From positions 1-27,658 of the IMG/VR virus record IMGVR_UViG_3300023210_000170: a stretch of 27,658 nucleotides of DNA; one strand, given 5' to 3'. Made by a program: the position numbers and the translations under genes. Each line of letters opens with the position of its first letter. Within the stretch, counting starts at the first letter, position 1. Positions 6,112 through 12,346 of the stretch are shown in pieces. The notes below the pieces were generated by a model. The model saw only the letters and a program-made list of their open reading frames with translations. It was not told the origin of the DNA and searched no databases. Source of the stretch: a virus.

Positions 6112-6875
6112 TAAAACTATTAGACGGTAAAAACTATGATCATAAAGAACTATTATCTAAGATGGATGACGATTCTTTCTACTATGGAGAACTAAACAGA
6201 TTGGCATTAAGCAGTTCTTCACTTAAACTACTACTATCAAGTCCTAAGACTTATAAGCACGTTACTAAGTATGGTAATCCTGAAACACAACCTTTAAGAG
6301 ATGGGTGGTTATTTCATACAGCTATATTAGAACCTCACGTTTTCAATGCACAAATATTTGTAGATGTTGCAAGTAAGAATACTAAAGCATATAAGTTAGC
6401 TAAAGAGGAACACGGTAAAGTATTTACAATATCAGAAAAGAATAAAGCTGAGAAGTTAGCAGATGCATTCTTTAGAAATGAACACGCACTTAAACTAATA
6501 ACAGACTGTGAGTTTGAAGTTCCTGCAATAGGAAACGTATGTGGATTTCCATTTAGAGGTAAGGCTGATGTTCTTGGAAAAGATAGAATAGTAGATTTAA
6601 AAACTACAACAGACATAAAAGGCTTTCCTTATGCTGCAAAGAAATATGGATATGATGTTCAATGTTATTTATATTGTTCTCTCTTTAATGTGGGATATGA
6701 ACAATTCAAATTTTTAGTAATGGACAAAGGAAGTTTAGATATAGGTGTATGGGATTGTTCTGAAGAATTTTACTTAGAAGGCAAAAGAAAAGTAGAGAAG
6801 GCAGTAGATATATTTGAAACCTTCTTTATTAATGGAGCTTCTTTAGATGATTATGTCTTGACAGGTGAATTATGA
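6108..6875 (+). CDS. RecE/Cas4-like PD-(D/E)XK exonuclease (DUF3799 type)
   Basis: The 255-residue protein has the usual order for the RecE C-terminal nuclease family. LSSSSLKLLLSSPKTY (34-49) is followed by the histidine-containing helix DGWLFHTAIL (His70). FRGKADVL supplies Asp154, VDLKTT supplies Asp163 and Lys165, and QCYLY gives the Q-x3-Y motif (185-189). Such enzymes resect dsDNA ends to start recombination. The neighbouring NinG-like and OB-fold genes fit a phage recombination module. No clear Redbeta/RecT annealing protein is visible, which is unusual unless one of the small neighbours serves. Confidence 0.8.
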   Translation: MIKLLDGKNYDHKELLSKMDDDSFYYGELNRLALSSSSLKLLLSSPKTYKHVTKYGNPETQPLRDGWLFHTAILEPHVFNAQIFVDVASKNTKAYKLAKEEHGKVFTISEKNKAEKLADAFFRNEHALKLITDCEFEVPAIGNVCGFPFRGKADVLGKDRIVDLKTTTDIKGFPYAAKKYGYDVQCYLYCSLFNVGYEQFKFLVMDKGSLDIGVWDCSEEFYLEGKRKVEKAVDIFETFFINGASLDDYVLTGEL

Positions 6876-6997
6876 AAGAACTAATTGGTGACATAGACAT
6901 TATAATAAATGCTATAGATATGGGAGATAATGAAGATGCTATTAAAATGCTCCAGGAGATACAAAGAGAATTAAAAATTAAACTATTACTATTATGA
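6872..6997 (+). CDS. Tiny acidic helical protein (41 aa)
   Basis: This 41-residue frame is bounded by overlaps on both sides (ATGA with the exonuclease and ATGA with the DnaA-like gene), the pattern seen throughout this operon. The product is a pair of short helices (IDIIINAIDMGDNEDAIKM and LQEIQRELKIK) with a Leu-rich end. I cannot assign a family or function. The exact overlap spacing is the main support that it is translated. Confidence 0.55.
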   Translation: MKELIGDIDIIINAIDMGDNEDAIKMLQEIQRELKIKLLLL

Positions 6998-7416
6998 AAA
7001 AGAGAGCTTTAGATGTAGCAAGACAAGTAAGTAACCTTGCAGAGTTGAATCCATTTGACAATACAAGACAAAGAGAGTATGTAGAAGCTAGAGCTTTGAT
7101 CTGCTTAATACTAAATAAATATCTGGGAATAGGATTATCTAGAATAGCAAACTTCTTCAAGGAGAATAAAAAGGATATGCATCACGCAACTGTATTACAC
7201 TTAGTAAGAAGTTTTGATACTTACAAGTTCTACAACAAGAACCTAGACAAGTGGTTAGATGTTATTGTAAACGATATTGATGATGTGGGAAATGCAAACA
7301 AAAGAATGTTAATTAAACATCGTATTAAATATCTTACTAATAAAGACATAGATGAATTAGCTCTCTATACAGAGGATATGTATAATAAAGTTTTACAAAA
7401 AGAAGAAGTTAGTTGA
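6994..7416 (+). CDS. DnaA domain IV-like DNA-binding protein
   Basis: The 140-residue product carries a region (about 30-75) that looks like the DNA-binding domain of DnaA. It runs VEARALICLILNKYLGIGLSRIANFF, then an HHATVLHLVRSF segment corresponding to the DHSTV signature. In DnaA this helix-turn-helix reads DnaA boxes. No AAA+ domain is present, so it cannot act as a full initiator alone. It may mark the phage origin or recruit host factors. It overlaps both neighbours by 4 nt. The His-Ala replacement for Asp-His-Ser in the signature suggests altered site specificity. Confidence 0.6.
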   Translation: MKKRALDVARQVSNLAELNPFDNTRQREYVEARALICLILNKYLGIGLSRIANFFKENKKDMHHATVLHLVRSFDTYKFYNKNLDKWLDVIVNDIDDVGNANKRMLIKHRIKYLTNKDIDELALYTEDMYNKVLQKEEVS

Positions 7417-8516
7417 ATCACTTAGATTTATTTAGTGGCATTGGAGGTTTTAGTCTAGGACTTAAAAGAGTATTTAATATTAAGCATTCTTATTTTTCAG
7501 AGATAGATAAGTATGCAATAGATGTATATAAACATAATTTTAAAAACAGTACTTATGTCAAATCAGTTACAGATATTCGAGGAAGGGACTTGCCAAGAAT
7601 CGATGTTATCACTTTCGGAAGTCCTTGCCAAGATTTTAGTATGGCTGGAAAGAGAAAAGGAATGGATGGCGAAAGATCAAGTCTTATCACCGAAGCAATT
7701 AGGCTTATCAAAGAATGCAGACCAAGTTTTTTTATCTGGGAAAATGTTAAAGGAACTTTCTCCTCAAACTCTGGCGAAGACTTTTGGGCAATTATCCAAA
7801 CCTTTGCAAACATTGGGGACTATAGACTTGAATGGCAACTGCTTAATACAAAGTGGTTTCTACCCCAAAATAGAGAGAGAATCTACCTTGTCGGATGTCT
7901 TGGAGAAGGAAGTGGGAAACAAATATTTCCTATCACAGAAAACAGTAGAGAGATTAATGAGCTACAAGGACAACAAGCAAATACCTGTACACTCACAACA
8001 AGATATGAAGCAGGAGGAAATGGGAGCTACATTATTGAATGTGAACTCGATGCACAAGAAGAAATAAAAGTAAGATCTGCAACTAAATCTGGATATGAAA
8101 TAGCTAAGGTGGGAGATGCTATAAATTATATAAATATAAATTCAGATACAAAAAGAGGTAGAGTAGGAAAACAATCAGCACAAACTTTAGATACAAACTG
8201 TTGTCAAGCTGTTATAACTGAACCTATAGTTAAAGCTGTACAGATAGGTAATTCAGAAACTTTTGGGAATTATGAAAGAGAAGGAGATGCTTTTACATTG
8301 AGAGCAGCAAATCCTAATGGTGTAAGATACAACAACAAAATAAGAAGACTAACTCCTATTGAATGTGAAAGGTTACAAGGATTTCCTGATAATTGGACAA
8401 AGAATGGTATGGAGCTTGGTGAAATATCAGATACACAAAGATATAAGATGTGTGGTAATGCAGTAACAGTAGATGTAGTAGAAGCAGTAGCTAAAAAAAT
8501 TAAAGAATCATTGTGA
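7413..8516 (+). CDS. dcm: DNA cytosine-5 methyltransferase
   Basis: The 367-residue enzyme shows all main C5-methyltransferase motifs. Motif I is LDLFSGIGGFSLGL (4-17), motif IV is GSPCQDFS with catalytic Cys72, and motif VI is ENV (110-112). Motif VIII is QNRER (152-156), and the C-terminal LTPIECERLQGFPDNW and GNAV close the fold. A variable target-recognition region lies at about 165-310; the site recognised cannot be read from sequence. The start is TTG overlapping the upstream stop (TTGA). GC rises sharply at about 7560, from 13/60 to 24/60 per line, exactly where another reading frame becomes open (see 7555-8067). It likely protects phage DNA from restriction. Confidence 0.93.
   Translation: MNHLDLFSGIGGFSLGLKRVFNIKHSYFSEIDKYAIDVYKHNFKNSTYVKSVTDIRGRDLPRIDVITFGSPCQDFSMAGKRKGMDGERSSLITEAIRLIKECRPSFFIWENVKGTFSSNSGEDFWAIIQTFANIGDYRLEWQLLNTKWFLPQNRERIYLVGCLGEGSGKQIFPITENSREINELQGQQANTCTLTTRYEAGGNGSYIIECELDAQEEIKVRSATKSGYEIAKVGDAINYININSDTKRGRVGKQSAQTLDTNCCQAVITEPIVKAVQIGNSETFGNYEREGDAFTLRAANPNGVRYNNKIRRLTPIECERLQGFPDNWTKNGMELGEISDTQRYKMCGNAVTVDVVEAVAKKIKESL
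7555..8067 (+). CDS. Overlapping out-of-frame gene inside the methyltransferase (170 aa)
   Basis: In the +1 frame relative to the methyltransferase an ATG at 7555 opens 170 codons. The frame is also open upstream to an ATG at 7522. The product ends with a segment IERESTLSDVLEKEVGNKYFLSQ, then KTVERLM. I recall short S-LSD-(I/V)LE...KY(F/Y)LS-K motifs in phage proteins encoded with or overlapping cytosine methyltransferases. Only this part of the methyltransferase has raised GC (about 37-45% per line at 7561-7920, against 22-35% around it), as expected if both frames are constrained. Function unknown; possibly a methyltransferase partner. A chance open frame remains possible. Confidence 0.55.
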   Translation: MSNQLQIFEEGTCQESMLSLSEVLAKILVWLEREKEWMAKDQVLSPKQLGLSKNADQVFLSGKMLKELSPQTLAKTFGQLSKPLQTLGTIDLNGNCLIQSGFYPKIERESTLSDVLEKEVGNKYFLSQKTVERLMSYKDNKQIPVHSQQDMKQEEMGATLLNVNSMHKKK

Positions 8517-8517
8517 A

Positions 8518-8546
8518 CAAAAATTTAATTTATTTTTCGATATATA
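8518..8546 (+). promoter_or_regulatory. Late promoter L1 (CAAAA-N-CGATATATA), before terminase
   Basis: CAAAAATTT begins at 8518 and CGATATATA at 8538, 20 nt apart start to start. The same pair occurs before four other structural operons. Here the element is followed by GATATA rather than NNTATG, and the gene starts 36 nt further on. A perfect 12-bp palindrome, TTGATTAATCAA (8558-8569), lies in the leader and may be an operator. Confidence 0.65.
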
Positions 8547-8582
8547 GATATACAGTTTTGATTAATCAAGTTTTTTCAAGTT

Positions 8583-8816
8583 ATGAGTACACACGGAGGT
8601 AAAAGAGAAGGTTCAGGTAGAAAAGCAAAAACAGAAGAAATACAGCTTATTGAAAAGTTGAAACCTTTAGAAGACTTAGCCTTTGAAGCACTTAAAGAGG
8701 GGTTAGAGAAAAAAGACTTTAAGTTTGTTCAGCTTTACTATAATTATTTTGCAGGTAAACCAAAAGAAACAAGGGATATAACTATAAACGAAGATGTACC
8801 TTTATTCATTGATTAA
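8583..8816 (+). CDS. terS: Terminase small subunit
   Basis: The 77-residue product starts with THGGKREGSGRKAK, the basic GGxRxGSGRK opening common in phage small terminase-type proteins. It continues as two helices (about 20-60) and a short acidic tail. It abuts the large subunit with no gap, which is the usual arrangement. Its role is to recognise phage DNA and regulate the large subunit during packaging. It is shorter than most small terminases, so it could be a minimal version or a related DNA-binding adaptor. Confidence 0.7.
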   Translation: MSTHGGKREGSGRKAKTEEIQLIEKLKPLEDLAFEALKEGLEKKDFKFVQLYYNYFAGKPKETRDITINEDVPLFID

Positions 8817-9986
8817 ATGTTTTCAAAAACAGAAGCAGTAATAAAACTTAGAGAATTAGGTAGTAGAATAAGAATAGTAAGAGGAGGTTCTTCTGCAGGT
8901 AAGACTATTGCAATTCTAATGATACTTGTTGACTATGCTATTAAAAACAAGAACAAAGAAATTAGTGTAGTAGCAGAATCTGTCCCACACTTGCGTAGAG
9001 GAGCTTTAAAGGACTTTCTTAATATACTTAAACAAACTAATAGGTATGATGATAGAAAGTTCAACAAATCAACTCTAAAGTACCAATTCAGTACAGGGTC
9101 TTATATAGAGTTCTTCTCCACAGACCAACCTGACAAATTAAGAGGAGCAAGAAGAACAGACTTGTTCATTAATGAGTGCAATAACATTCCTAGCTTTGAG
9201 GTGTATCAACAACTTGCAGTAAGAACATCAGGTACTGTGTGGTTAGATTACAACCCAAGTAATATATTCTGGGTAGATAAAGAACTAATAGGACAAGAAG
9301 ATACTGACTTCCTCACATTAACATATAAAGACAATGATAGCTTACCATCTTCAATAGTAAAAGAAATAGAGAAAGCTAAAGTAAAAGCTAATACTTCTAC
9401 TTATTGGGCTAATTGGTGGAAAGTATATGGACTAGGTGAGATAGGTAGTTTAGAGGGAGTATGTATTCCTGATTGGAAATATATAGATAGTATTCCTAAT
9501 GAAGCTAGGTTATTATGTGGAGGATTAGATTTTGGATATAGCATAGACCCTAGTACGATTATCTTATTATACAAATGGAACAATGCTTACATATATGATG
9601 AGATACTATATCAAAAAGGAATGCTTAATAGAGACATAAGTAGATTTCTAAAAGACAATAGCATAACTACTCATCTATGGGCAGACTCAGCAGAACCAAA
9701 GAGTATTAGTGAGATCAGAGCTTATGGTCATAAAATATCAGGAGTTACTAAAGGCAGAGATTCAGTAGTCTATGGTATCAACCTAATAAATCAAAATGAA
9801 ATATATGTAACCTCCAGGTCTAAGAATCTAATCAAAGAACTACAAGGATATATATGGGCAAAAGATAAAGAAGGCAATAACATACAAAAACCTACAGGAT
9901 CACATCCTGACTGTATTGATGCAGCTCGATATTGTTTAATGATGCAATTAGAGAATCCTAACAGAGGTAGATATACTATTCAATGA
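8817..9986 (+). CDS. terL: Terminase large subunit (PBSX/XtmB-like)
   Basis: The 389-residue packaging motor has a Walker A loop RGGSSAGKT (22-30) and a Walker B strand with the acidic pair DLFINE around residues 115-120. The C-terminal RNase H-like nuclease begins with GGLDFGYSIDPST and includes WADSAEPKS and a final HPDCIDAARY segment with metal-binding Asp residues. ATPase and nuclease are both complete, so it should translocate and cut concatemeric DNA. It follows the small subunit directly and overlaps the PAPS-reductase-like gene by 4 nt. Length is typical for the short Terminase_3 class. Confidence 0.93.
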   Translation: MFSKTEAVIKLRELGSRIRIVRGGSSAGKTIAILMILVDYAIKNKNKEISVVAESVPHLRRGALKDFLNILKQTNRYDDRKFNKSTLKYQFSTGSYIEFFSTDQPDKLRGARRTDLFINECNNIPSFEVYQQLAVRTSGTVWLDYNPSNIFWVDKELIGQEDTDFLTLTYKDNDSLPSSIVKEIEKAKVKANTSTYWANWWKVYGLGEIGSLEGVCIPDWKYIDSIPNEARLLCGGLDFGYSIDPSTIILLYKWNNAYIYDEILYQKGMLNRDISRFLKDNSITTHLWADSAEPKSISEIRAYGHKISGVTKGRDSVVYGINLINQNEIYVTSRSKNLIKELQGYIWAKDKEGNNIQKPTGSHPDCIDAARYCLMMQLENPNRGRYTIQ

Positions 9987-10828
9987 AAAAGATTAATTTA
10001 ATATCAGGAGGTAAGACTTCAGCTTATATTGCAGCTAATTATAAATCTAATTATAATGTATTTTCATTAGTAAGAATAGAACATAATAAATCTAAATTTA
10101 AAGATGAGAAGATAAGAAAAGAAGTAGAGGATAGAATACAAGCTCCATTTATAGCTACAGCAGAAGATGATATAATTATATATACTATCTTAGATTTAGA
10201 ACAATATATAGGTAAGAAAATAAGTTGGGTAACAGGCAAAACATTTGATAAAGTATTAGATACTGCAGGAACATTACCAGACCCATTAAGAAGATATTGT
10301 ACAACACAAATGAAACTAGAACCTATATTTGAATGGTGGAGACAAAAGATTAAAGAACCTGCAGAGTTTAGATTAGGTTTCAGAGCAAATGAACAGGGTA
10401 GAGCTAAAAGAACATTAGCTAAAACAAATGAGAATGGATGCTTAGAAATGAAAGCTATAGTAGGTAAAAGAAAAACTAGAAACAAGTGGGGTATAATAGA
10501 ATGGCAAAAACCTGTATTTCCTTTAATAAAAGATAATATATATAAAGATACTATTGAACAGTATTGGAAAGATAAACCTGTTAGATTTGCTTGGATGAAT
10601 AATTGTGTAGGATGCTTTCATAAAAATCCTTTACTAATCAAAAAGATGCAATCTAAACATCCTAATAAAATAGAATGGTTCGCATCAAAGGAAAGAATAA
10701 AACATAATAAAGATGTTTGGTATAAAGAGAAGAACCTTTCCTTTAATGACATAATAAAATGGGATACACAAACTGAATTATTTGAATCTGACTTCACAGA
10801 TTGCGATTCAGGTTATTGTGGGATATAA
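9983..10828 (+). CDS. PAPS reductase/DndC-like ATP-pyrophosphatase family protein
   Basis: The 281-residue protein starts with a PP-loop, NLISGGKTS (5-13), that binds ATP in the adenine-nucleotide alpha hydrolase family. LRRYCTTQMK near the middle resembles the substrate-binding Cys/Arg/Lys stretch of PAPS reductases. Four further cysteines (Cys208 and Cys211 in NCVGCF; Cys274 and Cys279 in DCDSGYC) could hold an iron-sulfur cluster or zinc. Relatives activate or reduce sulfate, thiolate tRNA, or take part in DNA phosphorothioation. Being joined to terminase by ATGA suggests a DNA-modification or host-sulfur role, but the substrate is unknown. Family call is good, function open. Confidence 0.75.
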   Translation: MKKINLISGGKTSAYIAANYKSNYNVFSLVRIEHNKSKFKDEKIRKEVEDRIQAPFIATAEDDIIIYTILDLEQYIGKKISWVTGKTFDKVLDTAGTLPDPLRRYCTTQMKLEPIFEWWRQKIKEPAEFRLGFRANEQGRAKRTLAKTNENGCLEMKAIVGKRKTRNKWGIIEWQKPVFPLIKDNIYKDTIEQYWKDKPVRFAWMNNCVGCFHKNPLLIKKMQSKHPNKIEWFASKERIKHNKDVWYKEKNLSFNDIIKWDTQTELFESDFTDCDSGYCGI

Positions 10829-10845
10829 AAAATATTTATTAGAAA

Positions 10846-10902
10846 TTGTTAATAATATAAATAATTGTTATATATTAGCTATGTAATTGCAACGAAGCAG
10901 TT
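10846..10902 (+). promoter_or_regulatory. Early-type promoter P3 with leader hairpin
   Basis: TTG (10846-10848) and TATATTAG (10871-10878) are 22 nt apart, as in P1 and P2. The leader then has AATTGC (10885-10890), loop AACGAA, GCAGTT (10897-10902), a hairpin that matches the one after P1. It drives a cluster of four tiny genes placed between terminase and tail genes. Confidence 0.6.
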
Positions 10903-10921
10903 ATATAAACAAAACAAAAAA

Positions 10922-11137
10922 ATGAACAAGCAAGTAAAATTTAAAAATAGTTTCAATTCAATATTTACAGGAACATTGGTAGAAACCTATTATTCTAAAA
11001 AACAAAACATTACTCATCACAAAATAATTGATAGAAGATTAATTAAGAAATCAGATATGAAACCTTTTATAATGAATGGTATTAATGTTATTAATATATC
11101 AGATGAGAAAACAATATTAGATTCACATATAATATAA
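10922..11137 (+). CDS. Hypothetical small protein (71 aa)
   Basis: The start is taken at ATG 10922, because upstream in-frame codons lie in promoter P3 and its leader hairpin. The 71-residue product is basic, with beta-rich segments (SFNSIFTGTLVETYYSK and NGINVINISDEKTI). No family is recognised. It heads a four-gene cluster transcribed separately from packaging and tail genes, which suggests early or accessory use such as host takeover or anti-defence. That is inference from placement only. Confidence 0.6.
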   Translation: MNKQVKFKNSFNSIFTGTLVETYYSKKQNITHHKIIDRRLIKKSDMKPFIMNGINVINISDEKTILDSHII

Positions 11138-11142
11138 ACAAA

Positions 11143-11292
11143 ATGACAATAGAAGATAAATTTAAAATTATAGATATAGAAGCAACCTTAAAAATGTTGT
11201 TAGTACATTCAGACCTTCTTGAATATCAAAAAGAATGGGTAGTAAAATCCTACAAACATATTTTAGAGTTAAAACAACAAAACGATATATAA
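11143..11292 (+). CDS. Tiny helical protein (49 aa)
   Basis: This 49-residue frame starts 5 nt after the previous stop, and its TAA overlaps the next ATG by one base. The product looks like two helices (EDKFKIIDIEATLKMLL and SDLLEYQKEWVVKSYKHILELK). It is soluble and has no known motif. The last codons (AAC GAT ATA TAA) happen to contain CGATATATA but lack the upstream late-promoter half. Function unknown. Confidence 0.55.
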   Translation: MTIEDKFKIIDIEATLKMLLVHSDLLEYQKEWVVKSYKHILELKQQNDI

Positions 11293-11399
11293 TGAAAGAG
11301 ATATACGTTAAAAAGATAACTGCAAGTGCTTTAGAAATGCCTGTAGAAAAAAGAAAAGAATTAATAATAGAACTAACCAAATCACTACTAAAGAAATAA
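11292..11399 (+). CDS. Tiny basic helical peptide (35 aa)
   Basis: A 35-residue frame is linked to its upstream neighbour by a taATG overlap and to the next by a 2-nt gap. It encodes a basic amphipathic peptide (KKITASALEMPVEKRKELIIELTKSLLKK). No family is recognised. Support comes only from the regular gene packing in this cluster, so it could be a fortuitous frame. Confidence 0.45.
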   Translation: MKEIYVKKITASALEMPVEKRKELIIELTKSLLKK

Positions 11400-11401
11400 T
11401 T

Positions 11402-11506
11402 ATGTATAAGAAATTCTTAAAACAAGACCCTAATAACTGGAAATGGCTAATAGCTATTCACGTTTTTGTATATTCAATAATGTTAATTTTAATGATAGAT
11501 TTATAA
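11402..11506 (+). CDS. Tiny single-pass membrane protein (34 aa)
   Basis: The 34-residue product has a polar start (MYKKFLKQDPNNWKW) and one hydrophobic helix (LIAIHVFVYSIMLILMI, about 16-32). It is the last gene of the accessory cluster, followed by a terminator. It resembles in layout the 42-residue membrane protein at 5720. A membrane-localised accessory role is possible; nothing more can be said. Confidence 0.5.
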   Translation: MYKKFLKQDPNNWKWLIAIHVFVYSIMLILMIDL

Positions 11507-11536
11507 ATAATTTAGTAATGTTTGTTTTGTTGAGAA

Positions 11537-11567
11537 AGGGGTAGCAGAGATGTTGCTCTTTTTTTTT
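11537..11567 (+). terminator. Probable terminator before tail operon
   Basis: AGCA (11545-11548) pairs with TGCT (11556-11559). The stem may extend outward through a bulged T44 with G-C and G-U pairs (AAAGGGG with CTCTTT-type sequence), and a T7 tract follows. The stem is imperfect, but the position between the accessory cluster and a late promoter is right. Confidence 0.5.
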
Positions 11568-11577
11568 ATATATATGT

Positions 11578-11606
11578 CAAAAATAGTTTAGAAATTTCGA
11601 TATATA
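11578..11606 (+). promoter_or_regulatory. Late promoter L2, before tail chaperone
   Basis: CAAAAATAG starts at 11578 and CGATATATA at 11598 (20 nt apart). The element ends exactly 3 nt before the ATG at 11610. If it is a -10-type box, the transcript would have almost no leader. Confidence 0.7.
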
Positions 11607-11609
11607 TAT

Positions 11610-12260
11610 ATGAAAGTAGAAATAAATGTGCCTAATGATTTAAAAGAAATCAAGCTGCACCAATATCAAAAGTTCTTAAAGCTCCAAGAAAAGAGTGTAG
11701 ATGAGAAGTTCTTAGCTTCTAAGATGATAGAAGTCTTCTGTGGTTTAAAGCTAACAGATGCTCTTAAAATGAAAGTAGCAGATGTCTATGCTATTACAGG
11801 AATACTTGGAGATATGTTTAATCAGAAACCTAAGCTAGTAAAGAAGTTTAAAATGAATGGTGTAGAATATGGATTCATACCTGACTTAGATCAGATGAGT
11901 TTAGGAGAATACATTGACCTAGACACTTACTTAGGAGATTGGGAAAATATACATAGAGCTATGAATGTTCTATATAGACCTATCAATAATAAGTATTCAG
12001 AAAAATACAATATAGAGGAGTACAATATAGATCATCCTGAGAAGATGCAAAATATGCCAATGGATGCAGTTCTTAGTTCTGTGCTTTTTTTTTATCATTT
12101 AGGAATCGACTTGTCGAAAGCTATGATGAATTATTTGGAGGACAAACAGGAAACGAATTTAGTGCAATATCTCAATTCGGAAGCAAATGGGGATGGTATC
12201 AGTCAATTTACGGACTCGCTCAAGGGGATATTAGAAGATTTGAAAATATCACTAAGTTAA
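11610..12260 (+). CDS. Tail assembly chaperone, short (unshifted) form
   Basis: The 216-residue product is mostly helical and starts with a beta segment MKVEINVPNDLKEIKLHQYQ. It occupies the position of lambda gpG-type tail chaperones, upstream of completion and tape-measure genes. At codons 160-161 it runs through nine T residues. From there a second frame (-1) is open to 12346 and encodes a better-conserved-looking C-terminus. The short form keeps 55 residues after the T tract. By analogy with lambda G/GT, both products would coat the tape measure during tail assembly. Base composition also rises in GC across the doubly open stretch (12121-12240). Confidence 0.7.
   Translation: MKVEINVPNDLKEIKLHQYQKFLKLQEKSVDEKFLASKMIEVFCGLKLTDALKMKVADVYAITGILGDMFNQKPKLVKKFKMNGVEYGFIPDLDQMSLGEYIDLDTYLGDWENIHRAMNVLYRPINNKYSEKYNIEEYNIDHPEKMQNMPMDAVLSSVLFFYHLGIDLSKAMMNYLEDKQETNLVQYLNSEANGDGISQFTDSLKGILEDLKISLS
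12086..12092 (+). other. Putative -1 ribosomal frameshift slippery heptamer
   Basis: T-TTT-TTT in the zero frame lies within a run of nine T (12085-12093), so both tRNAs can re-pair perfectly one base back. A short hairpin, TCGA-CTTG-TCGA (12106-12117), lies 13 nt downstream and might stimulate the shift. The frame reached is open to 12346, overlapping the next gene by 4 nt. Confidence 0.65.
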
Positions 12261-12346
12261 AGATGCACGAGTGTTTTATGATGCTATCATTTATGAAAGA
12301 CAAAGCAGAAGCTGAAGCTAAACAATTTAAAAGTAAAATAAAATGA
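12092..12346 (+). CDS. Tail assembly chaperone, frameshift extension (gpT-like)
   Basis: This -1 frame has no start of its own near the slip site, but once entered it gives 84 residues. These include ISQFGSKWGWYQSIYGLAQG, then DIRRFENITKLKMHECFMML and a Lys/Glu-rich end. The aromatic GW-Y..IY.LA-GD and the following helical block are what I associate with C-terminal extensions of tail chaperones. The fusion from 11610 would be about 245 residues. Its stop overlaps the next ATG (ATGA), the standard junction in this phage, which indicates that this frame, not the short one, is the true operon link. An internal ATG at 12263 alone would give only 27 residues. Confidence 0.7.
   Translation, partial: LSFRNRLVESYDELFGGQTGNEFSAISQFGSKWGWYQSIYGLAQGDIRRFENITKLKMHECFMMLSFMKDKAEAEAKQFKSKIK

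Noticed and set aside
10051-10485. 144-codon minus-strand frame
   Set aside because: It is antisense to the PAPS-reductase-like gene, whose motifs are clear. The hydrophobic Ser/Leu-rich product is typical of the reverse of AT-rich coding DNA.
10865-10921. Longer in-frame start for the gene at 10922
   Set aside because: The extension would run through the promoter box and leader hairpin. ATG 10922 follows an A-rich leader like other early genes.
11283-11291. A sixth CGATATATA, just before the ATG at 11292
   Set aside because: It is the coding end of the upstream gene (AAC GAT ATA TAA), touches the ATG with no 3-nt gap, and has no CAAAATA 19-20 nt upstream.
11168-11380. 70-codon minus-strand frame over the tiny-gene island
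   Set aside because: The + strand frames here chain together with precise overlaps behind a promoter; the minus frame has no such context.
12263-12346. Independent 27-codon gene at the end of the chaperone region
   Set aside because: The frame continues open upstream to the T tract with protein-like content, so it is better read as the C-terminus of the frameshift product.
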